From the NCBI GenBank assembly GCA_024345305.1, contig BRON01000005.1, positions 1,426,001-1,490,000 on the forward strand: a DNA stretch of 64,000 nucleotides, written 5' to 3'. This document shows positions 32,298 to 45,151 of this stretch, one piece after another. The position numbers were made by a program, and so were the translations under genes. Source of the stretch: Mrakia gelida. Its lineage: Eukaryota > Basidiomycota > Tremellomycetes > Cystofilobasidiales > Mrakiaceae. The first letter of the stretch is position 1, and the number at the start of each line of letters is the position of its first letter. The notes beneath the pieces were generated by a model that did not search any database, was not told where the DNA came from, and was given only the letters and a program-made list of their open reading frames with translations.

Positions 32298-35200
32298 ATG
32301 TCGGGAGAACACGCGAACGTACAACACTTCATTGGTGAGTCTCATCATTTTTTGAAAGCCTCGAGGGCCTTCTCAGGAGGGTGATAGAGGTTGCTGTCGA
32401 AGAATCGAGTTCAAGGAAGGAAAAGGGAAGGGAGGGTCTCGTGGTCGGATGAGCTCAAAGTTGGGGAGGGAGGGATGGAGGGGGGGTCGAGCTTCCCTCT
32501 CAGCTTTAGCTCCCCTCCTTTCCTTTGCATGGCTAGAGACTTCTCAGCCGGCAGAGAAGTCTCTTGAGGACCTTTCTGTCCGACTGGAAGTTTGCGATGG
32601 TGTATCTCGAAGGGAGGACGTGAGCCGTTGAGCTCGACTCCCGAGCTCTCGACCTCCATCAGTTCGCCAACTTTTGATCACTCCCTCCCGAGCTCGTCCG
32701 TACCCTTCTTGGAGCTTCAAACTCCTCCTAGCAGCTCGACAGGACTCTCAGGAGTCCTTCCGAGTGTTGAGTTGAGCTCGGAGAACATTTTTCTTGGCTG
32801 AACGAGCTCTTCCCAGCGGGCTGCTTCCCCAACCCCATTCCTTTCCTCCCGCCCTCGCTCTCGAGCTCGTTGAAACTGACTCTTTCTTTTTCTTTCTTCC
32901 TCTCCTAGGTGGGAACGCACTCGAGAATGCTCCCCAAGGTCCGGTCACAGATTTTGTTAGAAGTCAGGGAGGTCACTCAGTAATCACAAAGGTCAGCCCA
33001 ACCTCTCCCCTCCCTCCTCCCTTCTTTCGCTCTCTCTCTCTTTCCCCATCAGTTGATCTCGAGCTCAACCCAACTGACTCTCCCATTCGCCTCCCTCGTT
33101 TAACTTCAGATCCTCATCGCCAACAATGGTATCGCTGCTGTCAAGGAGATTCGATCGGTGCGGAAGTGGTGCTACGAGACGTTTGGAGACGAGCGAGCCG
33201 TCGAGTTCACCGTTATGGCCACCCCGGAGGATCTGTGAGTCCTTCTTCCCACCTCTGCAGCGAGCTCTTGAGCTCCAAAAACACCACTAGGACGAAGCTC
33301 TCAAGCTGAGGGGGTTAGTATAGAAGAAGGGAAGCTGACTAGCTCTCTCGTTCGTTTTTGATCTCGCGATCTTTCAGGAAAGTCAATGCCGACTACATTC
33401 GAATGGCTGATCGATTCGTCGAAGTCCCCGGAGGAACCAACAACAACAACTACGCCAACGTCGACCTGATCGTCGACGTCGCCGAGCGAGCTGGAGTTCA
33501 CGCCGTTTGGGCTGGATGGTGAGCTCTTTTTCTCCCTCCCTTCCCTTCTCTTCCTCCCCCTCCCCCTTCCCCTTCCCCTCCCTCCCTTCGCTCGTCGCTC
33601 GAGCTGACTTCTCCTCTCTCTCTTTCTTCTCACACCAGGGGTCACGCTTCGGAAAACCCTCGTCTCCCTGAATCCCTCGCCGCCTCGAAACACAAGATCA
33701 TCTTCATCGGTCCTCCAGGATCAGCGATGAGGTCCCTCGGAGACAAGATCTCGTCCACCATCGTCGCTCAGCACGCTCAGGTCCCTTGCATGCCTTGGTC
33801 TGGAACTGGAATCACCGATACCGAGATGTCGCCTCAGGGTTTCGTCACCGTTCCCGATGGTCCCTACCAGGCTGCGTGCGTCAAGACGGTTGAGGACGGA
33901 CTCGTTCGAGCGGAGAAGATCGGGTACCCCATCATGATCAAGGCTAGTGAAGGAGGAGGAGGAAAGGGAATCAGGATGGTTCACGAGAAGGAGGCTTTCA
34001 AGAACTCGTTCCATGCCGTGGCTTCTGAGGTTCCTGGTGAGTCGTCAGAATCTCGTCTTTTCGAGCTCGAGTTCCCGCGACGCGCCTTCCCTCTTCGCTC
34101 TCTTTCGTCGAGCTGACCTTCGCCTCCTCCACCTCCCTCCTTCTTCGGTTGATTACAGGTTCTCCCATCTTCATCATGGCTCTCGCTGGATCCGCTCGAC
34201 ATCTCGAGGTTCAACTCATCGCGGATCAGTACGGAAACGCCATCTCCCTGTTCGGACGAGACTGTTCGGTTCAGAGGCGACACCAGAAGATCATCGAGGA
34301 GGCTCCCGTCACCATCGCCAAGCCCGAGAGGTTCGAGGAGATGGAGAAGGCTGCTGTTCGACTCGCTAAGCTCGTCGGATACGTCAGTGCTGGAACCGTC
34401 GAATGTGAGCTTCACCCTCCCTTCCCTCCCTCTCCTCCTTCGTTTGTTCGTACGAAAGCCCTCGCTGACTCTCCCCTCTTCTTCGTCTCTAGACCTCTAC
34501 TCCCACGCCGACGACTCCTTCTTCTTCCTCGAGCTCAACCCTCGTCTTCAGGTCGAGCATCCCACGACCGAGATGGTTTCCGGTGTCAACCTCCCCGCCG
34601 CTCAGCTTCAGATCGCCATGGGTATCTCGCTTCACCGAATTCGAGACATCCGAACTCTCTACGGTCTCGATCCTCACAGCAGCAGCGATATCGGTGAGTT
34701 CGAAACCCCTGTTCTGTCCTCAACCTCGGAACGAGCTCGAGAAAGCTGACCTCGCTCGTTCGTTCGTTCTTCGTTTCGCCAGACTTCGACTGGGTCAAGC
34801 CCGAGTCCATCCAGACCCAGAAGAAGCCTCGTCCCAAGGGCCACGTCGTCGCTTGCCGAATCACCTCCGAGAACCCCGAGGATGGATTCAAGCCTTCGGG
34901 AGGAGACATCCAGGAGCTCAACTTCAGGAGTAACACCAACGTTTGGGGATGTGAGTCGCTCTCTCCGCACCTTCGCTTCCTTGCGCTGGAAACTCGAGGC
35001 TGACTTCGCTTCTTCTCTCTTTCAGATTTCTCTGTCGGTGCTGCTGGTGGAATCCACTCTGTTCGTCTCGTCTCCCTCCTTTCGACTTGAGCTCGTTCGA
35101 TCCGACCAAAGCTAACTCTCGACTCGACCTTCTTCGCTCAACAGTTCGCCGATTCTCAGTTCGGTCACGTCTTCGCCTACGGATCAGATCGTCCAACGGC

Positions 35201-38200
35201 TAGGAAGAACATGGTTGTCGCTTTGAAGGAACTCTCGATTCGAGGAGACTTCCGAACGACCGTCGAATAGTGAGTTGAGCTTCCTCCTTTCGACCTTCGT
35301 CGCGACGAGTTCTGACGCGACTCTCCTCCTTCTCTTCCAGCCTCATCACCCTTCTCGAGACGAGCGACTTCGAGTCCAACGCTATCACCACCGCTTGGCT
35401 CGACGGACTGATCTGTGAGTTTTATTCGACCTTCGAGATGTCGACGCGTTTTTCTGATCAACCTCCCTTCGTTTTGTTTTGACTCTCAGCCAACAAGCTC
35501 ACCTCCGAACGACCCGACACCAACCTCGCCGTCATTTGTGGAGCCGTCGTCAAGGCTCACGTCGCTTCCGAGGCTTGCTGGGCTGAGTACAGGAGGGTTC
35601 TCGGCAAGGGGCAGGTTCGTTCTTCGTGAAAGCTTCGAGACTTCGCGACTTCGACTGACTCCCTCCTGTTTCTTCCTCGCCTCAGGTTCCCTCCAAGGAC
35701 ACTCTCAAGACCGTCTTCACCTTCGACTTTATCTACGACGGAGTTCGATACAACTTCACCGCTGCTCGAGCCGAGGCCAACGTCTACCGACTTTACGTCA
35801 ACGGTGGCAAGACCGTCGTCGGAATCCGACCTCTCGCCGACGGAGGAATGCTCGTTCTTCTCGATGGACGATCTCACACTCTCTACTGGCGAGAGGAGGT
35901 TGGAACTCTTAGGGTTCAGGTTGATGCGAAGACTTGTTTGATCGAGCAGGAGAACGATCCGTGAGTCGAACTCCCTCCAACTCTCGCTCTGCGCGTTCGT
36001 CCTCCCTTCCTCGCTGACCTCGCTTTCCTTTTTCGATCTTCTCGCTCTCCAGCACTCAGCTCCGATCTCCCAGTCCTGGAAAGATCGTCAAGTTCCTCGT
36101 CGAGTCTGGAGATCACCTCAACGCCGGAGAGGTCTACGCCGAGATCGAGGTCATGAAGATGATCATGCCTCTGATCGCGTCCGAGGCTGGTCACGTTCAG
36201 GTGAGCTCGCTTTTCCCTCTTGCAACCTCCCAACCTCGTCCCTGACTCCTTCTTCGTTCTCCTTCTCAGTTCGTCAAGCAGGCTGGAGTCACCGTCGACC
36301 CTGGAGCGATCATCGGTATTCTTTCGCTCGACGACCCGTGAGTCGTCCATCGCCTCCTTCCTCGCTCCTTCGAGACTTTCGCTGACTCCCTCGTCTTCTT
36401 CCTCCCTTCCAGTTCTCGAGTCAAGAAGGCTCGACCGTTCGAGGGTCTTCTCCCCGCCATGGGTCTCCCCAACGTCATCGGAACCAAGCCTCACCAGCAG
36501 CTCCAGGTCCAGCTCGAGTCCATCAACGCCATCCTCGATGGATTCGAGAGCGATTCCGCCGGAGTGAGTACCCTTCCTCTCCTCTCCTTCTCTCCGACCC
36601 GACACTGACCTTGATCGTTCACTCTTTTCCCAGGTCATCCTTCGATCCCTCGCTGAGAACCTCACCAACCCCGAGCTCGCCTTCGGAGAGGCCAACTCCG
36701 TTCTCTCGACTCTCTCTGGTCGGATGCCCGCCGACCTCGAGGAGGACATCCGAGCTTCCATCTCTCACGCTCAGGCTCGAGACGGAGCCGACTTCCCTGC
36801 TGCCAAGGTTCGTGATCTCCCTCGCCCACACGAAGACGCGTCGGTTTTTTTCTGACGACGCGACTTGTTCTTCTCGAATCAACAGATCCTCAAGCAGATC
36901 GATCGATACATCGAGAACCTCCGAGCCCAGGATCGAGCTTCCGTTCGAATGCAGGTCGAGACCATCCAGGAGCTTGCGTTTAAGAACCTCGGTGGATCCA
37001 AGGGATATGCTTCTTAGTAAGTCTCTCGTTCTCGCACCCTCGCTCGTTCGTTCTTCGAAGTTGCTGACGATCCCTTCGCTCTTCCTTCTCGCAGCATCTA
37101 CTCCCAGATCCTCCAGAAGTACCTCGACGTCGAGTCCATCTTCGCCGCTGGATCCGAGGAGGCCGTCGTTCTCACCCTTCGAGACGAGAAGAAGGACTCC
37201 CTCAACGAGGTTCTCTCGCTCGTCCTCTCCCACTCCCGACTTGCCGCTAGGTCCAAGCTCATCCTCGCCGTCCTCGACTCCATCAAGCTCGCTGGACTCG
37301 TCAGCATGGGAGACGGTTCTGCTATCCAGCAGGTCCTCAAGTCCCTCGCCGACTTGCCTTCCAAGTGAGTCGCGTCTCCCTTCCCCTCGACTCTCCTTCT
37401 TCCGAGCTCTGACACCCTTCTCCTCTCTTGTTCGACTTTCCAGGCTCACCCAGGCTAGCAAGGTCTCGCTCAAAGCTCGAGAGATCCTCATCTCCTCGTC
37501 TCTTCCCTCGTACGAGGAGCGACGACTCCAGATGGAGAAGATCTTGACCTCCTCCGTCACCACCTCCTACTACGGAGAGAGCGGAGTCGGACACAGGAAC
37601 CCTTCGGTCGACATTCTCAACGAGCTTTCCAACTCCCGATTCACCGTTTACGACGTTCTCTCGTTCTTCTTCAAGCACCCCGACCCTTGGATCGTTCTCG
37701 CCAGTTTGACCGTCTACGTTCTTCGAGCGTGAGTCTTTTCTCTGCTCCTCCTCGATCGCGTTTCGCCCTCGCTGACCCTCTTCTCCCCGTTTCCCTCGAA
37801 CAGTTACCGAGAGTACAGCATCCTCGACATCCAGCACGACGAGGGAGAGGATGGAGCCGCCGGAATCATCACTTGGAGGTTCAAGCTCAACACCGCCGCT
37901 CCTGAGCCTTCGACTCCTCGAGTCGACTCGACGAGGTGAGTCCCTTCCTTCTTCGAGCTCCTCGACCCTTTCGAGAACGAGAGCTGACCTTCGCTCTCTT
38001 CGTTCTTGATTCTCCAGGGACGTCTACCGAGTTGGATCGATGTCCGATCTCACCTACAAGATCAAGCAGAGTCAGACCGAGCCCATGCGAACTGGAGTCA
38101 TGACGAGCTTCAACAACTTGAAGGAGGCTCAGGACGGATTCCGGTTCGTCGATCTTCCTCCTCTTCTCCTCACTCGTATCTCGTCTTACTGACTCGAACT

Positions 38201-41200
38201 TTCCCGCGTTCTCAGAAACGCTCTCTCGTTCTACCCTTCGTACTCTGCCGAGGAGGTGAGTCGCGTTTCCTTCCCGCTCTTCCCGCTCTCGCGTCTGACC
38301 TTCCTCCCGCTTCTTCGATTCAGTTCACCTCTCGATACGGAAAGGACAGTGGAATGCCCAACATTCTCAACATCGCTATCCGAGCCTTCCACGCCGCCGA
38401 CGACATGCCCGACAATGACTGGCAGAAGCACATCCTTCAGCTCGTCGACGCTCACTCCATCGACATCGCCAAGCGAGGTGTTCGACGAGTCACCTTCTTG
38501 GTCTGCAGGAAGGCGAGTTCGAATTCCACTCCTTCACCACCACTCTCGTCGCTAACCTTTTTTTCGTCTTCTTTCCCTCTTCTAGGACGTCTACCCTTCG
38601 TACTTCACCTTCCGGTTCGTCGCGTCGCCTCAATCTTTTCAACTTCGCTTTCGACGACCAGCTGACCTCTTCGCTCTTCTTCTTCATTTCGCTCACAGAC
38701 AAGAGACCCCCTCTGGTGCTTGGAGGGAGGAGGAGAAGATCAGGAACATCGAGCCTGCTCTCGCCAGTCAGCTCGAGCTTGGACGACTCTCCAACTTCAA
38801 CGTCACTCCCATCTTCGTCGACAACAGGCAGATCCACATCTACAAGGCTGAGGGAAAGGAGAACTCCTCCGATGTTCGATTCTTCATCCGAGCTCTCGTT
38901 CGACCTGGACGACTCCAAGGTGAGTTCTGCTCGACTCTCGACACTCGCGTCGACCTTCGCTGACCTTTCCTCCCTTTTTTGCCCCTTCAGGATCCATGCG
39001 AACCGCCGAGTACCTCATCTCCGAGTGTGATCGACTCGTTACCGACATCATGGATGCTCTCGAGGTCGTTGGAGCCGAGTCTCGAACTGGTGAGTCTGCT
39101 CGACTTCTTTTTCCTCTTCGAAGAACTCGACTGACCCGTTTTCCTTCTTCGTTCTCCAGCCGATTGCAACCACGTCGCTATCAACTTCATCTACAACGTT
39201 CTTGTCGACTTCGACGACGTGCAGGAGGCTCTTGCTGGCTTCATCGAGCGACACGGTCGAAGTGAGTCGAACCCGACGCGTCTTTCGTTTCTTCATTCCT
39301 CTCGCTGACGTGCACCTTTTCTTCTTCTTCCCAGGGCTCTGGCGACTCCGAATCACTGGTGAGCATCCCCTCCATCACGCGTCATCGAAGTGCCTCACTG
39401 ACTCTCGACTCTCTTTCTTCACAGCTGCCGAGATCCGAATGGTCCTCGAGGACGACGAGGGAAACGTTACTCCCATCCGATGCTGCATCGAGAACGTCTC
39501 TGGTTCGTTTACTTCCTCCTCTCCTCGAGAGCGAGGAGCCCTCGCTGATTTCACTTCTTCGTCTCACAGGTTTCGTCGTCAAGTACCACGCCTACCAGGA
39601 GATCGAGACCGAGAAGGGAGCCACCATCCTCAGGTCCATCGGTGCCGACCTCGGACCTTTCCACCTCCAGCCCGTCAACTACCCCTACATGACGAAGAAC
39701 AGTCTTCAGCCTCGACGATACCAGGCTCACCTCGTTGGAACGACCTACGTCTGTGAGTTTGAATCGCCCTTCTCCGACGCGACTTGAGTCGACTCGAGCT
39801 GACTTTTTTCCCTCTCCCTTTTCCTCAGACGACTACCCCGATCTCTTCATCCAGTCCCTTCGACGAGTTTGGACCGACGCCGCCGCCAAGATCCCCTCCC
39901 TCCGAGTCCCCTCTGAGCCGCTCACCTGCACCGAGCTCGTTCTCGACGAGAACAACAACCTCCAAGAGGTCTCCCGTCCCCCAGGCTCGAACTCGTGCGG
40001 AATGGTCGCTTGGGTGTTCACGATGCGTGAGTCGTCTTTCTCTCGCTTCTTTCAAAGCGAACGCTCACTCTACCTCGTCCTTTCTTCATTTCAGTCACTC
40101 CCGAGTACCCCAAGGGTCGAAAGGCTGTCGGTGAGTCGAACTCTTTTCCGTCTCGCTCGTCCTTCGCTCGAGCTCACCTTTCCTCTCTTCCTTTGTTCAG
40201 TCATCGCCAACGATATCACCTTCAAGATCGGATCCTTCGGACCTCTCGAGGACGACTACTTCTTCAAGGCTACTGAGCTCGCTCGAAACCTCGGACTTCC
40301 TCGTTCGTTCTCCTCGTCTCTCTTCCTCTCCCATCCCCTCGCGACGCGACCTGACCTTCTTCTCCCCTTCTAACAGGAATCTACCTCTCGGCCAACTCTG
40401 GAGCTCGACTCGGTATTGCGGAGGAGCTTCTCAACCTCTTCAAGGCTGCCTTCGTCGACGACAACGATCCTCAGAAGGGAATCAAGTACCTCTACCTGTG
40501 AGTCTTCCCTCGACGCGTCGATTCGACTCGATTTGAGAGCTGACCTCCATCGTCATCTTCCTTCTTACAGCACCCCCGAGACCCTCGCTACCCTCGCCAA
40601 GAAGGGATCGAGTGTCCTGACTGAGGAGATCGAGGACGAGGGAGAGCGACGACACAAGATCACCGACATCATCGGTCTTCAAGACGGTTTGGTTCGTCGA
40701 TCCTTCTTCGTTTCTTCGTCTTCGGAGCTCGAGCTGACCTCCTTTCATCTTTTAATCATCTCAGGGAGTCGAGTCTCTTCGAGGATCCGGTCTCATCGCT
40801 GGAGGTGAGTCTTTCGACCTTTTCCAGTTTAGACGCGTCGCTCGAGCACTTCGCTGACTCTGCTCTTCCCTCGTCTTCTCTTCTTTTCTCTAGCTACCTC
40901 GCGAGCCTACGACGACGGAATCTTCACCATCTCCCTCGTTACCGCTAGATCCGTCGGTATTGGAGCCTACCTCGTTCGACTCGGTCAGCGATCCATCCAG
41001 GTCGAGGGGAACCCTCTCATCCTCACCGGAGCTCAGGCTTTGAACAAGGTCCTCGGTCGAGAAGTCTACACCTCCAACCTTCAGCTCGGAGGAACCCAGA
41101 TCATGGCTCGAAACGGAACCTCGCATCTCATCGCCGAGTCGGATCTCGACGGAGCTCTCAAGGTCCTTCAGTGGCTCGCCTACGTTCCCGAGCGAAAGGG

Positions 41201-42950
41201 AAAGGCCATCCCCATCTCCCCTTCGGAGGATTCTTGGGATCGACCTGTTACCTATGCTCCTCCCAAGGGACCTTACGATCCTCGGTGGTTGCTGGAAGGA
41301 AAGGAGGACGAGGGTTTGACTGGATTGTTCGACAAGGGATCGTTCTTCGTGAGTTTTCTCGTCTTTCGCTCTTCGACGCGTCGGCCTCGCTGACTCTTCA
41401 ATGCATCGTTCTTTTCTACAGGAAACTCTCGGAGAGTGGGCCAAGACCATCGTCTGTGGTCGAGTTCGTCTCGGAGGAATTCCTTTGGGAGTCATCGCCG
41501 TCGAGAGTGAGTCTTGAGTCTTCGTCTTCGTTTTCGTCTCGTCTTCGCGAATCACTTCTCGAGAGACCGACCTGAACTGACGCTTCTTCGTCTCTCTCTT
41601 CTTCAGCTCGAACCACCGAACGAGTCGTTCCTGCCGATCCCGCCAACCCCGCTGGATTCGAGCAGAAGATCATGGAGGCTGGACAAGTTTGGACTCCTAA
41701 CTCGGCTTACAAGACTGCTCAGGCTATCATGGACATCGATCGTGAAGGTCTCCCTCTCGTCATTCTCGCCAACATGCGAGGATTCTCTGGGGGACAGCAG
41801 GACATGGTGAGTCATCCTCCTCTCGCTCGCTCGGAGTTCTGAAATCGACGCTGATCCACGTTCTCCCTTCCCTTCCTCAGTACGACGAAATCCTCAAGCA
41901 GGGATCCAAGATCGTCGACGGTCTCTCGAGCTTCAAGCAGCCCGTCTTTGTCTACATCGTCCCCAACGGAGAGCTCGTGAGTTCAACGCATCTTCGTTCG
42001 CGTCTCGCCTCGTCGTCTTGGTCGAGCTGACCTTCCTTTATTTCGTTCTTTCTCTCTTCAGCGAGGAGGAGCTTGGGTCGTTCTCGATCCTACCATCAAC
42101 GACGCTCAGATGGAGATGTACGCCGACGTCGACGCTCGAGGAGGTATCCTTGGTGAGTCACTTCTCCCTCGCTCCCACTCGTTCCTCCCTTCGCTTGTCG
42201 ATCCTGACTTCTCTTCTTCCTCTTCCCTCTACCAGAACCCGAGGGTATCGTCGAGATCAAGTTCCGACGGGACAAGATCGCCTCCGTCATGGCTCGACTG
42301 GACGAAACCTACGCTTCCCTCAAGGCGGCTACGAACGACGCGTCCAAGTCGGCCGAGGAGCGAGCCAAGTCCGGCGAGCTTCTCAAGCAGCGAGAAGCCT
42401 ACCTCCAGCCCACCTACATGCAGATCGCCCACCTCTACGCCGATCTTCACGACAGGGTCGGTCGAATGCAGGCCAAGGGTTGCGCTCAGGAGATGAGGTG
42501 GATCGAGTCCAGGAGGAGGTTGTACTGGCGACTTCGAAAGAGGCTTAACGAGGAGGTGAGTCTTCATACCTTCTTATTCTTTCTCTTTCGAGTTCTTGAG
42601 CTGAAGCTGACCTTCTCGCTCTTCGTCCTTGTTCCCTTCTCCCTCAGCACCTCCACCGACTCCTCCTCAAAGCCGACCCTACCCTCCCCCTCTCCCAACG
42701 ACGAGACCTCATCCTCAACCTCGTCAAGGCCGAGTCCCACTCCGATACCGACGTCGCCACCTGGGTCGAGGCCAACGCCGCCGACATCGCCATCGAGGTC
42801 GCTCGAATTCGAACCTCCTACGTCTCGTCCCAGATCGTCGCCTTCGCCGAGAAGGATCGAGGAGGAGCCCTCGAGGGACTTACCGCCGTGCTCCAGACCC
42901 TCAGCGAGGCCGATAGGAAGACTTTGGTCGCTAGCTTGTCTCCTCAGTAG
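32298..42950 (+). CDS. ACC1: Acetyl-CoA carboxylase, multidomain
   Basis: About 44 exons, protein of roughly 2,200 residues. The enzyme makes malonyl-CoA from acetyl-CoA, bicarbonate and ATP, the first committed step of fatty-acid synthesis in the cytosol. Biotin carboxylase domain: [33 protein letters not shown]-like block, [24 protein letters not shown]. Biotin carrier domain with EVMKM, biotinyl Lys about residue 713. Long fungal central region, then the carboxyltransferase domain with [27 protein letters not shown] and [15 protein letters not shown]. The start ([17 protein letters not shown]) was chosen because yeast Acc1 aligns from HFIG onward; an upstream exon is possible. Intron 1 (32335-32908, 574 bp) is eight times the usual length. 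Later introns are 60-90 bp; several carry GACGCGTC between donor and branch. All frames checked remain open. Confidence 0.96.
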
Positions 42951-43391
42951 TTTCCATAACTTGTTTACGTTTCGTCTAGATCTCCTTCTCTTGCATCGTC
43001 TCCCTCTCTTCCTTTCTTCTCCTTTGGTCTCTGTGCTCGTCTCCTCTCTCTCACTGCTTTCCTTTACGACGCGTCTCTTCTCGATTTTGCTTGATTCTGT
43101 GTTGCTTCTCTTCTCTGCTCTCTTTCTCCCCTCTGTTTCGTGCGATAATACACATCTACGGCTCACACATCTCTTCTTGCTTGTCGATGGGTTGGGAAAG
43201 AACGAACGCAAAGCTCGCGTTCAGCTGTCTCGTTTCTCGTTCGTCGCGGCGGAGAGGGGAATCGAGGAGGTATTCAAGCATAGGATTGGTCGAATAAAAA
43301 GGTATGCACAGCAAGATGAAGAGACCAGCAAAGAGAGATGGAGATGGAGACGGATGATCGTCGTCGTCGTCGTGGCTCGACGCGTCTCAAC
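42951..43391. other. Convergent 3' intergenic region
   Basis: T-rich 3' flank of ACC1 on the plus strand and 3' flank of the minus-strand F-box gene. GACGCGTC octamers occur at about 43068 and 43378. No exon seen. Confidence 0.5.
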
Positions 43392-44757
43392 TCAACTCCA
43401 AACGAACTTGATCCCCTTGTCGGCCAGCGACTCTCCCCATCGGATCATCCTGAAAGATGAAAGAAGAGAAAAACAGTTTCGTCAGAAGTCACGACCGAGG
43501 GGAACAGAGAACGAGAACGACAAAAACTCACCTCTTCCACTCCGCGAAAACGGCGTATTTCCCTCTTGTATCCCAGCACACCGTCTCCAACCCAACAAAC
43601 CCTCCTTCCTTCCTTCCCGATACCAATTCCATGAACTTCGTCGGCCATCCATCAATCGCTTCCAAATCGTCCGAATCGAACGCGAGGACGAGGGTCCGAA
43701 CCCGATGAAGCTCGACGGCGCTGAGGTCGACTCCCTCGAGCTCAAACGGATGGCACGAGAGGGAGTGGAGGGTTGGGAGGAGGGAGAGGTAGTTGAGGAA
43801 GGCAGGGTTTGGGGATCTGTAGTCCCATCCGAGTTCCTCGAGGGTCGAACCGACGCGAGAGAAGAAGACGGACGCGTCGGGGAGGAAGGCCTCCGAGGCA
43901 TGTTCGTGGGGGACGAGCTGGAACCGACGGAGGGAGGGGAGGGTCCACTCTTGGAGGAGGTGAAAGAAGTTTGGGTTTATCGGGTTGGTTGAGATGTCGA
44001 GGATGAGAGTGTGAACGTTGGGGAGGGAGAGGGAGAGGAAGGGACCGTTTTGGATTGGGGAGAGTTCGATGCTGAAGCGGAGGACCCGGAGGGTGTGGGC
44101 GAAGTGTTGAATGGTGAGGAGGAAGGGGAGGTAGGTTGTGTCGTTGAGAGTGAATATGAAGAGGGCTGTGATAGGATTGGCGGGGACGGTGAGGCGAAGG
44201 GTGAGGAAGGTGTTGGGGACCGAGATCAAGTCGCATCCACCAAAGCAATGAAGATTGGGGAGCCTGAGGAAGATCCGATGGAGGAGAGACGTGTCTGGGG
44301 GTGCCTGTGTGATCGGATCAACTCTGTTCCAGAGCTGGGAGTCGGCGAAATTGATAACGAGTTCGCGAACGTAGTGGGTTGGAGGGTTGGCTCGATGGAC
44401 GGCGACCGAGGCTGCTGCTGCTGTGAGGACCGTTCTTGAAAATAGCAGGAACCGACTGAAGGACTTGGGGTCAACGTTGCGATACAGGAGAGGGGTGCCG
44501 AGCTCCTGGAGGAAAGCAGTAAGTATCGATGCATCAGCGTCGGGATCGAGGGGAAGGAGAGCGAGGCCTGGACGCACCCAAAACTGGCGTGAGATGAGTA
44601 CCACCGAATTGGAGTAGATAGCTGGACTCGATTCGTTGATGACCTCTTCTGTGCGGGTCTCGAAAGCGTCGAAGTCTCCGATTGGCATGATGCAGAAGCT
44701 GAGGATCTTGGACCAGACCTCGTTGGGGATCGACTGAGGGAGGAGGGCTCGGGAGGG
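43392..44757 (-). CDS. F-box/LRR-like protein, 5' end uncertain
   Basis: Two supported exons: complement(43392..43449, 43532..44757), about 427 codons. The N-terminal part reads SIPNEVWSKILSFCIMP, an F-box-like helix, followed by QELGTPLLYRNVDP and a leucine-rich body (LRVLRFSIEL, LPNVHTLILDI, STLEELGWDY). The last exon ends GIKFVWS. The 5' end is unresolved: reading upstream in frame meets TAG at 44758-44760, which also forms a TTAG acceptor, so an upstream coding exon must exist or translation begins at an internal Met (CIMPIGDF). One candidate exon near 44890-44930 begins MGGRGESEGE. Its neighbour TRM9 is divergent. The function is inferred as a substrate receptor of an SCF ligase. Confidence 0.6.
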
Positions 44758-45151
44758 CTAAGTTGACATCATTGCTGCTGGTGTATCGATGGCGTTGGAG
44801 CTAGTTCGAGGGACGAGAGGGACACGTCGAGAAGATGAAGGGAGGTGGAGAGGGAAGAAGGTCGAAGGGGAGGCAAGAAGGAAGGAGAGAACGGCAGCTT
44901 CTCGCTCTCCTTCAGACTCTCCTCGACCTCCCATCCTCCCTTTTTTCACGAAGATGCATCCATGAGACTCACTATGGTCTGATGAAGCCAAGAAAGACGA
45001 GAGTGAGAACTTCCTATACTTAGAAGCTGGTCGTTAAGAGGCAGAAGGAACGCTCGAAGCTCGAAACCTCATCGCTTTCGACCAAGCTCATTTTGTTTCT
45101 TCCTTCCCTCCTCTCCTCTCCCCAACTCCTTCTTGCCCTTCTTTTCTCGCC

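Noticed and set aside
36619..37563. A 314-codon minus-strand open frame inside ACC1
   Set aside because: It is antisense to well-conserved ACC1 exons and crosses their introns. Biased codon choice in the sense strand leaves the antisense frame open by chance.
42289..43992. A 567-codon plus-strand frame crossing the end of ACC1 and the next gene
   Set aside because: It leaves the ACC1 frame at an intron with GTGAGT and then runs antisense through the F-box gene; ACC1 ends at 42950 by homology.
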